DNA from: Multifurca ochricompacta
Lineage: Eukaryota > Basidiomycota > Agaricomycetes > Russulales > Russulaceae
Reading direction: 5' to 3'
Length of the DNA: 64,000 nt
Assembly: GCA_022496185.1 (NCBI GenBank)
Contig: WTXG01000064.1
Span: forward strand, 62,001-126,000
Shown: positions 44,611 through 55,847 of the stretch, in pieces
Numbering within the stretch: the first letter of the stretch is position 1
Layout of the letters: each line of letters begins with the position of its first letter
Notes under the pieces: model-generated
What the model was told of the DNA's origin: nothing
What the model saw: the letters and a program-made list of their open reading frames with translations, nothing else
The model's database searches: none
Position numbers and translations under genes: made by a program

Positions 44611-46577
44611 TTGACGAGTATGGGGGACTTTACTCTTCAAATGCCACCCAGTCCCCGCTCACATCTCGAGGTCATCACAGGGGGTAGCGAACCCGACAAG
44701 TTACAACGACGGGGTGGCATAGTCCGTCTCACTGTTGACGTACCTCTGCTAGCGCATACCCTCCAGGCGAAACACGTCCTTCGCGATGGCGGTCCCTTGA
44801 ATTCTTACTCTATTGTGCCATCTTTCTCGTCACCGTTCCATGTATGGTCTACGCTCCTGTTCACTCAGATCCAGTTGGTCTTCCTGTCATATCGCTCGTT
44901 CTCTTCTCACCGAGATGGCTTCCAGAGACACACTCGAACTACAACTTGTACCGCCATAGGCTGGCCGAGGGTTGGTTACCCGAAATTGAAACAGTTAGTC
45001 CTGCTTTCTCGCATCGGGAAGTACTCCCGCGCTTTCGTGTCTTAACGCTGCTCGGTGGCTACCCTGCGCCTTCTTGCTTTCGGTTTTACCGGCATCACCT
45101 CGTGTGGGATTCTCCGATCATACGGCACACGAGGTTGAGACTTGCCATGGCGCACCGGTAAATTCTCCAAGCGCTGCAGCTCAGCAAGAGGCCGGGAGTC
45201 GTCGCGAATCCATGCGCGGTCCTTCTCTTATTCCTTCGCTTTCATAGCTTTTGTGCCGTGCCCGGGCTATGAAGCATTGCTCTGCGAGGACCTGAGTTTA
45301 GACAACTCGATCTTTTTCCCTTTGTCATTCACTGACGCCACAATTCGTATTCTTACTGACGCAACGTTGCAGGACATCAGTGATGCTCAATACTGCTCCT
45401 TTCGCTCAACCTCCCAGCTCTCGGCGCGCTCATCACCGCCTTCTTCATATTAAAATATGCATACACGCGTCCCATTACCAACGGTTCCGTCCCGGCCAAT
45501 AATCTATATCGACTCCCATTCTATCTCCTCTTCTCTGTGCTCATGCTTACCATTCTGCGCGGCTCGAACACCCTCAAACACCTTTTCATTTGCCTGAGAA
45601 CTATGCACTTACCAAGGCGACCGGCGGCACGCGACTTGCTATGCCCGTGACATGGCTCTTCAATAGCGGCGTGCTACTCCTAAACGAGCGATATGAGGGG
45701 TATGCGTTTGCAGGTTTGCATCCAGGATTTTCTAAATGGCCTCCCTCCCCCCCGCTAGCTTGTTCTCCACGGAAAAAAGGGCTCACAGATGATGATCACT
45801 ACGCAGGTAGTGCAGTGAGCGACAAGAAACGAGCAGCCGTCTTCCGCCCGCGCGCCACCTACACCTTTCGCAACTATCTTGGGTATGCGCTTTACGCACC
45901 TCTCTACATCGCCGGGCCAATAATCACCTTTAATGAGTTTATGTGGCAGGTGCGCAAGCCCATACCACCTGTCGCGTCTGGTGCTGATTTTTTTTTTCTT
46001 TCTTTCTTGCGTCCAGCCCGCACGTTCAAAGGATATTGCGCTGCTTATAATGAAGATCCTCATCCATGCCATGCACGTCGTCGCGATCAAGGACGCAAAT
46101 GCCTGGAGCCGTATGACCCCAGCACAGCTTTCAATGGTCGGCTTTTGGAATCTCATCTTCGTCTGGCTCAAGGTGATGTCCCATGCCCCAACATTTGCTA
46201 TGTGTGTCCGGTGGTGCTGATGGGCGGTCCCATGGGCTGGTTGGTGGCGTTGTGTACAGCTGCTTCTGCCCTGGCGTTTCTTTCGGTTGTGGGCACTCGC
46301 GGATGGGTTGGACCCGCCCGAGAATATGGTGCGCTGCATGGCACCGTTACCTCTACACTCCCCTCAGTGGTACGCGTCAGCTCGCTGCGACGAGCGTACT
46401 TATCTTCACGTTCGCCGCACTCAGGCATGATCTCACCCCGAGGATTTTAGCGTGGGGTTGGCTCGCGGTGCTACTCATCCTGCCAGAGGTGGTGGTAAGG
46501 ATAGCGTTGCCACCGTCGTCGGTGCGTGTGCTCGATTACACGCTAGTTCCGGGGTGGGGCGGAACTAAGGAAGGCTA
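44611..46577 (+). pseudogene. GUP1: GUP1-like MBOAT gene with missing core segments
   Basis: Related to yeast Gup1, a multi-pass ER membrane-bound O-acyltransferase that remodels GPI-anchor lipids. N-terminal RLTVDVP, then after a frame change (about 44745) SRWRSLEFLLYCAIFLVTV and NSNYNLYRHRLAEGWLP. A ~370-bp gap (long intron or insertion) follows before [109 protein letters not shown] and NMVRCM. Two family blocks are absent. After LHPGF the PRWH...MDYYWA-type segment is missing. After NMVRCM the text jumps in a different frame to [12 protein letters not shown], so most of the WRSWHRS-type catalytic-His region is lost. It continues [17 protein letters not shown] to a stop. Probably inactive; sequence error cannot explain both losses. 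Confidence 0.75.
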
Positions 46578-47689
46578 ATCAAGGAGCTAAACATCTTTTT
46601 TTGTTGCGTAGTTTGGGGATAGATGGTGGTACCGCCATGTGTGTGCTGTAGGCGGGGTGTTTAATATTTTGCTTATGATGAGCGCGAGTTGATGAACAGC
46701 TGGGGTGGTACGTGTTATGTTATACAGAAAAGGCTTGTTGATCAAGAGGCGTCCACGTAGGTATTAGCTTTCTCCTGGTTGCGTGTGCGTGTCTGCTCGT
46801 AGGCGTGCAGCTCATGTCTGAGTACCGGTATGATTGCTCTTGTGTTTCGACGTGCCCAAATTGGTACTAACTGCGTTTGGCTGTCTAGGGAAGAGGAATT
46901 GCGTCGGGGGATACAACGTCGATGTCAAGTAGATGGAGGATGGCGTTTTTATTATCATTGAAAGCGTAGATATATCCATGTTGTCATACAGTGTACATAA
47001 AGGGGATTCCTGGATTTAATTTCACTCAGGCTCAGCAGTAAATTGTCTTTCACCGCCCCGTGCCTACCGAAGAAGGGGCCTCTATGTCTTTGTCTGCGTC
47101 TCTTTCTCCCGTTTCTCCAATTTTACTCTCCCACTCACAGTTGACAGATATGGGACACGCCCATGCACTGAAGGAATAGTGGATTGATGAGCCAGGGAGT
47201 AGGCAGCGGTGCTGGTAAAGAATCAGGGTTACTACTGTGCACGCACGGTACACAACTCTATAGCGTCATCACCGGCTTTTCTTCCCGATCTTTCCATTCT
47301 TCTTCCATGCAACCAAGAACAGCGCATTCTGGAGGAGTTGTCCTGTTCTCCGAACGCCGGCTAATGTTGACTTGGGTAGACCGCACGTGCATATGGGTCA
47401 GCGCCTTGAAGGAGGGCCTTTGGGTTGTTCCTGGTACTTCCGCGCAGTGAAGGCCGACGTGAAACTAACGCGAATAAAGCTATTTTTGAAAAAGTGGCTT
47501 GGTATATGTAATACACAGCCCTGCAATTAAGCTAGGCTACGTGGGAGTGGGATCTGATACCAGGAGGAAAGGTGAGAAGCTGGTTCTAGTGGGAGTAAAA
47601 AGGCTCTCTTTTAATGGTGCCCAGCATTTCCTACAACGCGCTCGGTCGGGTGGTTGGGTTTGTGGGATCGAGGCATAGAATAAAGTGAT
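46578..47689. other. 1.1-kb intergenic region
   Basis: No supported gene. The region separates the GUP1-like gene from the 3' end of the probable uL30m gene. Confidence 0.45.
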
Positions 47690-48056
47690 CTATAGACACA
47701 TACCAGTTTCGATCTTCATTACAACAACGGTGAGACCGCGCGGAGCCTTGCGCCCAGCTCTCTGTTGCCCAACCGTTTGTACCACGCTGGCGGGGACATT
47801 TTGCGCGTTGACGAGCTCCTTGATGCGAGGATCATGCCTGCAGTCTCAGGCGTGTGTAAATGGCATACAGCCTGCGTCGTCTGAGGTCAAGAGCGGCAAG
47901 CGTTCTCTGAACGAGACGTCCTAGGGAGATGCCAGAGCATCGGAGGGTGATGCGATAATGCGTGTCTGGGCCTGGGGTGGAAGAAGTGACTGAGAAAGTA
48001 GGCAGCGCGGCGACATCGTGAAAATCGATTGGGAAACGATGAGAGTGTGGGTCATC
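47690..48056 (-). CDS. Probable mitochondrial ribosomal protein uL30m
   Basis: Small subunit-fold protein of the mitochondrial large ribosomal subunit. The minus strand reads THYRITLRCSGISLGRLVQR then TLAALDLRR, in the next frame TQAVCHLHTPETAGMI, and in the third frame DPRIKELVNAQNVPASVVQT then VGQQRAGRKAPRGLTVVV. The order and words (ITL.RS.ISLG, Q.V.H.HTPE.AGMI, KELV...NVPAS.V) match uL30/L30 family proteins of fungi. Two same-direction frame changes, near 47873 and 47830, break the reading frame, from decay or sequence error. The N-terminal start (import signal) is not resolved. The stop is TAG at 47690, unless an intron starts at GTATGTG. Confidence 0.6.
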
Positions 48057-48325
48057 TTAAACGTTGGCAACTTGAGAGAGAAAGCGCGCTGGGTGGGAAG
48101 TCTTCCGGTCCGGAAACTGCTAACTGCACACTTTCAGTCACACTCAACTGTCAACGAATTCGCGTCAATAAACTCGATTAAAAAAAAAAAAAACTGTCTA
48201 CGAATTGCAGTATCATAGAAAAAATAAAATAAAATCTACAATTTCGATTTGCCCTCTTTCATACCTGTGATCACCTATGATAGTGTAGTCCATCCTAATT
48301 GGAATCCTGCATATTGTGGTTCCTT
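48057..48325. other. Short intergenic with A-run
   Basis: Contains an A-run at 48180-48192 between the uL30m candidate and the 3' end of the next gene. Nothing else recognised. Confidence 0.5.
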
Positions 48326-51300
48326 TCAATTCGTAAAACGCTGCAACTTTCGCCTTCGATCCCATTTCACCTTCTTGACGTCTTCACTCATCAGATTGTC
48401 CTTGATCTCTCCCAATACATATGCGTCAGGAGGCTGGATATCACGCTGCAACAAAACCTTATACCAGCGCGAATCCCCGTCGATGCCTTGAACGTGTCTC
48501 CTGATACTCCCGCACACCACACATCGTAGCAAGTCGATGGATTATAGTGGTGCCTTCGCTGTGGTGCAGCTGGAATCGACACCCCAGCTTTGGAGGAGGC
48601 TAGCGCGAACACCATTCGGATAACTGGAAGAGGTGTGTGACCTTTGGGGAACAGTCTGACCTGATATGGTTCCATGGCGTCGAACAGAAACTGACTGATA
48701 TTATACTGGTAGCTCTTGTCGTTCTTGACCTGGATGAGAATCGCTGTCGTCGTGCGCGGAGAAAGCTTTTCGTCCCTCACACAAACGGGAAGGACGATGT
48801 CGACGCCACGTTGGTCGTTAATGAACAAGATCATAGCACCTTGTGTGATGAATTCCCAGAGAGAGTCAACACCGATCTTGTCAGAGTTTTTGACCTTGAT
48901 CACGTGGTTGAACCATAGACAGTAGCCCTTGAACGCCGATTCGAATGGCTTGTCCTCGTCGCGACGGGAAAGGGTTGGAAGACTTTCTTTCAATTCATCA
49001 TATGCCGAGGCAGGAAGTAAAGCCTTCATAAAGTCTGCGACGAACACCCATCTTCTCTTGGTCTCTGACGAAGCCGCATCGCGGGCCTGCATGACGATAA
49101 GTGTGGCAGCCAGCTCGCCACGCTGGCCACGATCAACGCAATTTAGGTCCGAATTCTCCACAAGGCAACGAATAGGATTCACTCCTGCTCCACTAATAAT
49201 CAGTCGGGCAGCCTCAGCCAGATACGGCTCCGACCCAACGACGGTGATCATGTCTTCGAGTCCAGTGGTAGCCACAAGGCACAACCGCATGTGACGTTCG
49301 ACCTGAGTACGGGCCAACTCGCGACCATATGAGTGGGCAAGGTTGAACTCGAGGGAAAATCGAACAGACAGACACGCCAGAGCACCTTGTCCATTTAAAT
49401 CTTCATCCAGTGTGATGCTGCCATCCAGCAGCTTTTGCTTCGTGAGGACCATAAGTTCCCGTTCAGCTTTAGCTTTCACCAAGGAATCATAATGAGTGCC
49501 AAACCTGCTCGAGGCACCTAATTGTCAGCTATCATTAACAGCGATAGGTCAGATGGACGCACAGTGGACGGCCTAAATGAGTTATCCATCTATCATCCAC
49601 CATTTCGTCCACAGTCACACTATCTTCCTCCGGAGGTGTCATGAGATCATCGAAGCTAATCTCCGCAATTGGATGCAGAACTGAAAGGTTCATGTTTGCG
49701 ACCCGATTAGATGGATCTTTTCCTATCTCCGGGGAGAACACATGGAATTTCCCCGCCGTAGAAAGGAATAACGAGAAGACGGGAAGTTCCACGAGCTCGC
49801 GCAAAGTACGACGCAATTCTGCAAACAGAGTCCAGCCCTTGCCTGGTGGGGTATCGCCTAGCACATGAGATTCATCGAAGGCCAGAATAACAAGGGGCCG
49901 CCTTGGACCTTCAAGTGGGTCTAAGCAGCCTTCAGGATCCACAAATTGACAAAGTTCGAGTCCTGCTTCTCTCACTCCATTTCCATCGACTGCGTATGGG
50001 GAAGGGCTACGATTCTCCTTATGAACGCGCTCGCAAGACGCCATGAACTTGAAGATGCAGTCAATTTACGAAATGGACATACGTCAAGTCAACCCACCTT
50101 GGTAGCTTCGTCAACTACAGCCTTGAAGAAATCCCTACGATAATCATTCGAGCTTCGGAAACCTTGGTCAACTGTCATGTGTTCACGGAACGCCTTCGCC
50201 AGCTTCTCCTGGTGCTCCTGGACAAGTAGCGCAGTATCCAGCCTAGGTCGACGCCGATCCCTCCCGATGGTGGTCGTTTCCTGTGGCGCAAAATCATCTG
50301 CAATCCTATGTTATCGCATGCTTTCACGAGACAAGTACAGGTCAATCACCTTGGTAATCAGATTCAATATCTTCCAAACGCTTCTCGGTGACAGTCAAAA
50401 GGGCATAGACAAAACCATGAAGCTTCTTGGAAAGAGCATCTGCATCGCTGTCGCCCCCAACAGAACACAGCCAGTCGCGCAGCTCGATATCAGGAGGTGG
50501 AAACCCTTTTTGGGATCAAAGAATAAGTATATAAATGAGAAAGAGCGGGAAAATAGACCTTGAGATTTAGAACTGCGAAGACACATAGGAATGGTGATGA
50601 CTTTGGTCGCTACTTCATCCACCATGCGAGATTTTCCTGTTCCTGATGAATTTACTATACTAGTCTGCCGGGCGTAGACATCTCTCCGCTTGTCGAGGTA
50701 ACTCTCGATCGTGAGAAGAAGTGAAGTTGCGGCATTGCCTTTGAAAGGGGAACCCCACGCACGTAAGGTAGCTATTATGTCGAGATGAGCATGGGTGAAA
50801 GAGTTTGGGATAGCTGCGCACCTTGAATTGACGGATTGGAACCTGGAGGGAGGTGGCTACTCCCTTGTTTTGGGGTGGAATCAGCGGAGGCGGGTCGTAA
50901 ATTTCTAGACGTTAGAAATGTGTGAGAGGTAATTGGGCGTAAGCTGTGTGCAAGACACTCACTGAGACGACGAGTATCGCGGAACGACCTTCGGTCGCGG
51001 CACTTGCCAAGAAACGGAACGAGCCAGGGATGTGCTTTGAAGAGATCCCGGATTAACTCTTCCGACTGCGAAGCCTCTTTGTTGTATTTTTGATCTAACT
51101 GATTACAATCGGTCACAATTATTTGGAGAAGAGGGAGTGCGATAGAATCGAATTGATGAAAAAGAGCCGACAGAGTGGAGACGAGATCCAAGTTGTCTAA
51201 TCTCCTGTGCTCTTCATCGGAGATTGTGTCCTCGATAAGTTCACTATCTGGGTACCCTGAAACTGCAAGTTCGACTTTGCTAGTCTCCAAAACACTTTCA

Positions 51301-51419
51301 TCGCGGACTTCGTCCTGACGACTTGAAGGGTTTGACATTCCTCTTGGCTGAGACAAGTCGCGATCATGGTGCGATCGCTTACCGGCGCGTTTCTTGGGGC
51401 GGGAGGGCATGGAGTTCAA
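48326..51419 (-). CDS. Crinkler-type P-loop NTPase / PD-(D/E)XK protein
   Basis: Large multi-exon gene. The N-terminus has a basic, NLS-like stretch (RPKKRAGKRSHHDRD). The P-loop NTPase part shows Walker A NSSGTGKSRMVDEVATKV and Walker B PLVILAFDESHV, with HPWLVPFLGKCRDRRSF before and GFPPPDIELRDWL after. The C-terminal half contains VDIVLPVCVRDE followed by AILIQVKNDKSYQ, matching the D...Q/E-x-K core of PD-(D/E)XK nucleases. This NTPase plus restriction-endonuclease layout is the one described for Crinkler-like effectors in free-living fungi, thought to act on nucleic acid in conflicts with other organisms. Introns are short and clean. Near 48485 the coding-like reading changes frame (VSGDTFK to GIDGDSRWYKVLLQRDIQ), so the native end may be at 48326 rather than 48391. 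Confidence 0.72.
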
Positions 51420-51551
51420 GAGATGGTATTACAAACTAATTCAATTCACATTTTACACATTTTATATTTTACATTTTACATTTACTGTCTCGTTTAATTT
51501 ACATATTCCATTTAATTTACAACCACACACTCCCAGAGGTCACTCTCAATG

Positions 51552-52035
51552 TCAGCCACACTCAAGACCCAAGCATGCATTCCAGAGGTTGCCCCCAGTG
51601 TTAGTGGCGGTCCGAGCCAGAATGGTCATAGTCTGCCATGGGGTTTTATTTGGGCAATCTCTAATGAGATGTCCTTGGCATCCACACTCAAAGCATTGAC
51701 CCTCTCTTCTATAACGTTCTTTGTCCTCCGTGGTAGCCGCCTTTCTGTTTGTCCTGATGTCCATGGCATTCAGAGTGTGTTGTCGAGGGAGTGTGAACTT
51801 TACTCCTTGATTACTGTTTCAACTAGTGTTTGTTGTTTTGTTCCCAAAAAGGCTCTGGATGAAGACCCAGTTCACGTGGTATCTTTGAGCTGAATCCGCT
51901 ATTTCGTTGAATGTCCAGGGGTTGCCCTGGGTAATCATAGTCTGCACGAGTCTCCGTGGTAATCCTTTCTGGAAACCCCACTGTGTTGCTGGGTCATCCA
52001 GGTGCAGTCCAGCCCAAGCTGCAAGATCTTGGAAA
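51552..52035 (-). pseudogene. Ty3/gypsy gag fragment, C-terminal part
   Basis: After removing the hAT element, gag continues FQDLAAWAGLHLDD, GFQKGLPRRLVQTM, WTFNEIADSAQRYHVNW, and in another frame ends with a zinc knuckle CFECGCQGHLIRDC (CX2CX4HX4C). Protease and polymerase are absent. A frame change lies between the two parts, so the copy is inactive. Confidence 0.72.
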
Positions 52036-52536
52036 TAGTGATGTGCCTGGCCCGGCTCAAAGCCGGAAGCCAGGCCAAGCCAGGCCTGTTTGGGCTGGGC
52101 CAAGCCAGGCTGTTGTGATGGCCCAGCAAGGGCTTTGGCCCGGCTCAGAGAAACTAAAAGCCAAAGCCGCCAGCTCAGGCCGCAGCTTTCAACAGCACAT
52201 ACAAGTGCAATAGCAATCATCAAAATCAGTAGAAATCTGATCACAAAGTGGTTGATTTGGGTCACGTGATCATGTTTATTGCGGCATTTCAAACTTTTCT
52301 TCGATATAGCTTTGCAATATGTAACACACTAAGTCATATTTGGATTAGCTGAACTATAACTACTAGTTATATGTCATAAAATTTTCTCTGCCAAAAGCTG
52401 TGGCTTGGGCCAAGCCGGGCCAGGGCCAAGCTGTCTGTGGCGGCTTTGGCTCAGCCCAGACTTCAGGAAAGCCGGAGCCGCCCCAGGCTGAGCCAAAGCC
52501 GCGGCTTTTGGGCCAAGCCGGGCCGGAACATCACTA
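52036..52536. mobile_element. Non-autonomous hAT element H2 (501 bp)
   Basis: Flanked by near-identical 8-bp duplications CTTGGAAA (52028-52035) and CTCGGAAA (52537-52544). Ends are TAGTGATGTGCCTGGCCCGG and, in reverse complement, TAGTGATGTTCCGGCCCGGC. Subterminal regions are dense in GGCCAAGCC/AAGCCGCGGC words like those of H1, so both belong to one family. Deleting the element plus one duplication restores the gag reading IADFQDLAAWAG. No coding capacity. Confidence 0.88.
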
Positions 52537-52544
52537 CTCGGAAA

Positions 52545-52804
52545 TCAGCAATATAATTGTCAATGTTTCCATTTGTCATCTGGAGTTTCTCTAACTTCTC
52601 TAGTGCTTTTTGCTCAGCGGTTTCATTGGTGAATGCCACCTGAAACACTTGTCGGAATTTCTCCCATGGGTGCAGCTCTTGAATTCTGGCATGGGCTACA
52701 TTGGCTAGCCACCTCACCTGCTCTGTCACCCATTGGTTAATCTTTGGTCCTCTCATTAGGGCCAACACATAGGACACTCTAGACATCTTGTTTCTTATGA
52801 TTTT
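52545..52804 (-). pseudogene. Ty3/gypsy gag fragment, N-terminal part
   Basis: Encodes SYVLALMRGPKINQWVTEQV, then HPWEKFRQVFQVAFTNETAE and LEKLQMTNGNIDNYIADF, the retrotransposon gag core. It is cut on its 5' side at 52804/52805 by the 3' LTR of copia copy I and on its 3' side by the hAT element. The missing start is predicted to lie beyond the window, past the far end of copy I. Confidence 0.75.
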
Positions 52805-53317
52805 TGTCAAACAATCATGCTGCTGGTTATACTGACTGTGGTTAGTAGCGGTTTAGGCTAAAAGACAAGTAGTACTTCAGAGATAAGAAGAACTCTATAC
52901 AACTATACTACTGACCTAAAAGACAAGTAGTCTACAGAAGACGGTTAGTCAAAGGTAAAAAAGAGAGTATAGTAAAAGGAACTTACACTTCAGAGATAAG
53001 AAGAACTCTGAAGTGAAAGAGACGAAACAGACACCCTTATATACCCATAGGGGCCAGGGGAAATGGTCTGTGCGCACTGGGAATAAGTCCACAAGTGCCA
53101 GACAATAAACAAAGAGGGATAAAGGCCATTGGCCAAAGAGATATCATGTGCTTACTGCGCATTACTAAGTCCATCACTAATCAGCTGAGTGAGAACGAAA
53201 GAAATGTAATAAAGATAACATAAAAAGTCCGATACTCCGAAATCTAATCTAATCTAATCTACAGCTGAAGCGAACCTTAGATGCCTGAAGCATCTCCAGA
53301 CATGTCTTGTGTCAACA
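52805..53317 (-). repeat. 3' LTR of copia copy I (513 bp)
   Basis: Reverse orientation relative to the two other LTRs of this family in the window. It reads TGTCAAACAATC ... GTGTCAACA on the plus strand. Directly inside it, at 53318, the minus-strand purine tract GGAGGGA forms the expected polypurine primer site. The TATA box TATATAAG lies at 53036-53043 on the minus strand, and a GATTA microsatellite is present as in the sister LTRs. Confidence 0.85.
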
Positions 53318-53616
53318 TCCCTCCATGGTGAAGGCATTGATCATAAGTGGAAATGAATTGAATGAGCACACTGCCATTCATAATTGAACGAACATGTCAC
53401 CAGCCAGAGATCCAACTTCTCTAACTCTCAAGTGCAGGTTGTGAGTTTTGCGTATGAGTTGTAGATTCACTTATGCAAGCTGAAGTGCTTGACATATTTG
53501 AATGTCTACTTCTGGTATGCTCACACTACTTGCATCACTCTCGAGGTTGAGAATATACTCATATTGCATGGTGGGAGAGTGAAAATGGTATTCAAAGTCT
53601 CCAAATTCCAGCTCTT
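53318..53616. other. Copia copy I, 3' untranslated part
   Basis: Region between the RNase H stop and the 3' LTR; contains the polypurine tract at its left edge and no other feature. Confidence 0.6.
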
Positions 53617-53954
53617 TCATTCCAGCACTAGTCCAAAACCAGTTACCATGTGATCAAAAGATGATCTAGGCAGAGACTTTGTAAGGCCATCTGCCAGCAT
53701 CTCTCCAGTGGAAGTTCGCACCAAGTCAATCTGGTGTGATTCTACATACTCCCTAATGGCATGGTACTTTATTGGTATGTGCTTTGATCGCCTTCCTGTG
53801 ACAGGGTTTAATGCAAGATCTACTGCACCCTTATTGTCACAATGCAGTTGTATGGGTGAACTAACTTCATATCCCAATTCCTGCATGAACGTCCTATACC
53901 ACACAGCCTGATTTGAAGCCTCTGCTAGGCTCATATACTCGGCTTCTGTGGTGG
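53617..53954 (-). pseudogene. Copia copy I RNase H, C-terminal part
   Basis: Reads STTEAEYMSLAEASNQAVWY, HCDNKGAVDLALNPVTGRRS, KHIPIKYHAIREYV and DGLTKSLPRSSFDHM, the normal end of a copia polyprotein. It is separated from its other half at 54559 by a 594-bp solo LTR and one 5-bp duplication. Confidence 0.82.
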
Positions 53955-53959
53955 ACTGT

Positions 53960-54553
53960 TGTTACGAACCCTGCTGCGTCGTCTCATTTCCTTTGACATC
54001 ACGTGACGTGCTGTTTGACCCCATTTGCCCCTTCATTGATCGTGTTATGACTTCCTTTGTACCTATTTGTTCCTTATCTTTGACCTGAGGCTGTGCTTAT
54101 CTCTGACTCATACTTTACACAAGAATGCTTACGTATTTTCCCACCAGAATCGCGACTATACCAGATTCGTCTATGTATATTCTCACCTGGCCCACATTGA
54201 CTTTGTCCCCCATTTGATTACATTACGACTTTGTTGATACATCGAGTACGGTACTCCGATTTAGACTCCGACCTCTATTACGTATATAAGGCCTGCCTAG
54301 ATAGCCTGTATGCCTTAGACTCGACTTCTTAATCGACTTGGTGCATTACCTTCTGGGTGATCCCTAAGATCCGACTATTGAACCGTCTCAGTGCTTCTGG
54401 CACTCCTCCGCTCACCAGTACTGAGGGATTAGCTCCTTGGTATTGACTTCTCACCTGAACTCTGTGTACTTGAAAGACAGTGCACACCTGACTTCGTAGT
54501 TTTGCTACGTGACTTATCACACATCGTGACGAACGCCCACACCAGGCGTTACA
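53960..54553 (-). mobile_element. Solo LTR of a second family (594 bp)
   Basis: Flanked by perfect 5-bp duplications ACTGT (53955-53959 and 54554-54558). On the minus strand it starts TGTAACGCCTGGTGTGGGCG and ends GGTTCGTAACA, with TATATACG further in. Removing it plus one ACTGT restores RKQKTVAQSTTEAEY of RNase H. Family probably gypsy-like; no internal region present. Confidence 0.85.
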
Positions 54554-54558
54554 ACTGT

Positions 54559-55334
54559 GCTACTGTCTTTTGTTTCCTGGAGCACCAACTAATGGCTCCA
54601 TTAGCAAGGAAAAAGACATAGCCTGAGGTGGAGTGGCGGTCCTCTTGATCTCCCCATGAGGAATCTGCAAAGCCATGAAGGCCGACTTCACCATTCCCTC
54701 CAGAATAGCGCAACTTGTAGTCTTTTGTAGCATTTAGATAGGCTAAGACATACTTTGCTAGTTGCATGTGCTGCTGGGAAGGGTTGGAAGCAAATTGGCT
54801 AAGGTGTGCAACAGTGAAACTAATGTCAGGTCTGCTTCCAATCTGCACCCAAAGCAGAGACCCCATTAACTGCTGATACCTCTTAATTTCAGAGGTAGAT
54901 GCTTGGTCTTCAAACTTGACCAAATGAACATCCATGCCAGAGGGTAGAGGAGTATATACTGGGTTGGAATCCCCCATTCCAAACCTCTCAACTATAGATG
55001 ATACATAGGCTGTCTGGTCGATATCTAGTGTCTTGTTAGGACGATCCCTGGTGATGTTAACTCCAAGGTAAGACTGGATTTCGCCAAGATCGGTCATCTC
55101 ATATCGGCTAGATAGAGAGTCCTTCAGCCATTGAATCTTCTTAGTAGAGGACCCAAGTATAGTGATGTCATCAACATATAAAATAACAAAAAGTGAATCA
55201 TCCCCCTCTTGGTGATGATACACATATACTCCTGCATCAGAGTACGTCTGAGTAAAGCTCAGTTCATTGAGAACTGCATGGAATTGCAAGTTCCATGCCC
55301 AGGAAGCTTGTTTGAGGCCATACAGAGCCTTCTG
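54559..55334 (-). pseudogene. Copia copy I reverse transcriptase / RNase H, middle part
   Basis: Continues after the solo LTR: KALYGLKQASWAWNLQFHAV, ILYVDDITILGSS (the YVDD catalytic motif), MTDLGEIQSYLGVNI, MGSLLWVQIGSRPDISF, GFADSSWGDQEDRHSTSGYV and SWCSRKQKTVAQ. Reading frame open throughout. Both ends are defined by solo-LTR insertions. Confidence 0.85.
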
Positions 55335-55847
55335 TGTTGACACAGGACGTGTCTGGAGATGCTTCAGGCATCTAAGGTTCGCTTCAGCTGTAGATTAGAT
55401 TAGATTAGATTTCGGAGTATCGGACTTTTTATGTTGTCTTTATTACATTTCTTTCTCACCTTACTCAGCTGATTAGTGATGGACTTAGTAATGCGCAGTA
55501 AGCATGTGATATCTCACTGGCCAATGGCCTTTATCCCTCTCTGTTTATTGTCTGGCACTTGTGGACTTATTCCCAGTGCGCACAGACCATTTCCCCTGGC
55601 CCCATGGGTATATAAGGGTGTCTGTTTCATCTCTTTCACTTCAGAGTTCTTCTAACCTCTGAAGTGTAAGTTCCTCTTTTACTATACTGTCTTTACCTTT
55701 AACTAACCATCTTATGTAGACTACTTGTTTTATAGGTCAGTAGCATAGTTGTAATAGAGTTCTTCTAACCTCTGAAGTACTACTTGTTTTATAGCCTAAC
55801 CCGCTACTAACCACAGTCAGTATAACCAGCAGCATGATTGTTTGACA
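55335..55847 (+). mobile_element. Solo copia LTR (513 bp) in reverse transcriptase
   Basis: Starts TGTTGACACAGGACGTG and ends GATTGTTTGACA. Flanked by perfect 5-bp duplications TTCTG (55330-55334, 55848-55852). Copy II carries the uninterrupted site CTACAGAAGGCTCTG at about 63323, confirming the insertion. Its TATA box TATATAAG is at 55609-55616. The internal element is absent, so it was removed by LTR-LTR recombination. Confidence 0.9.
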
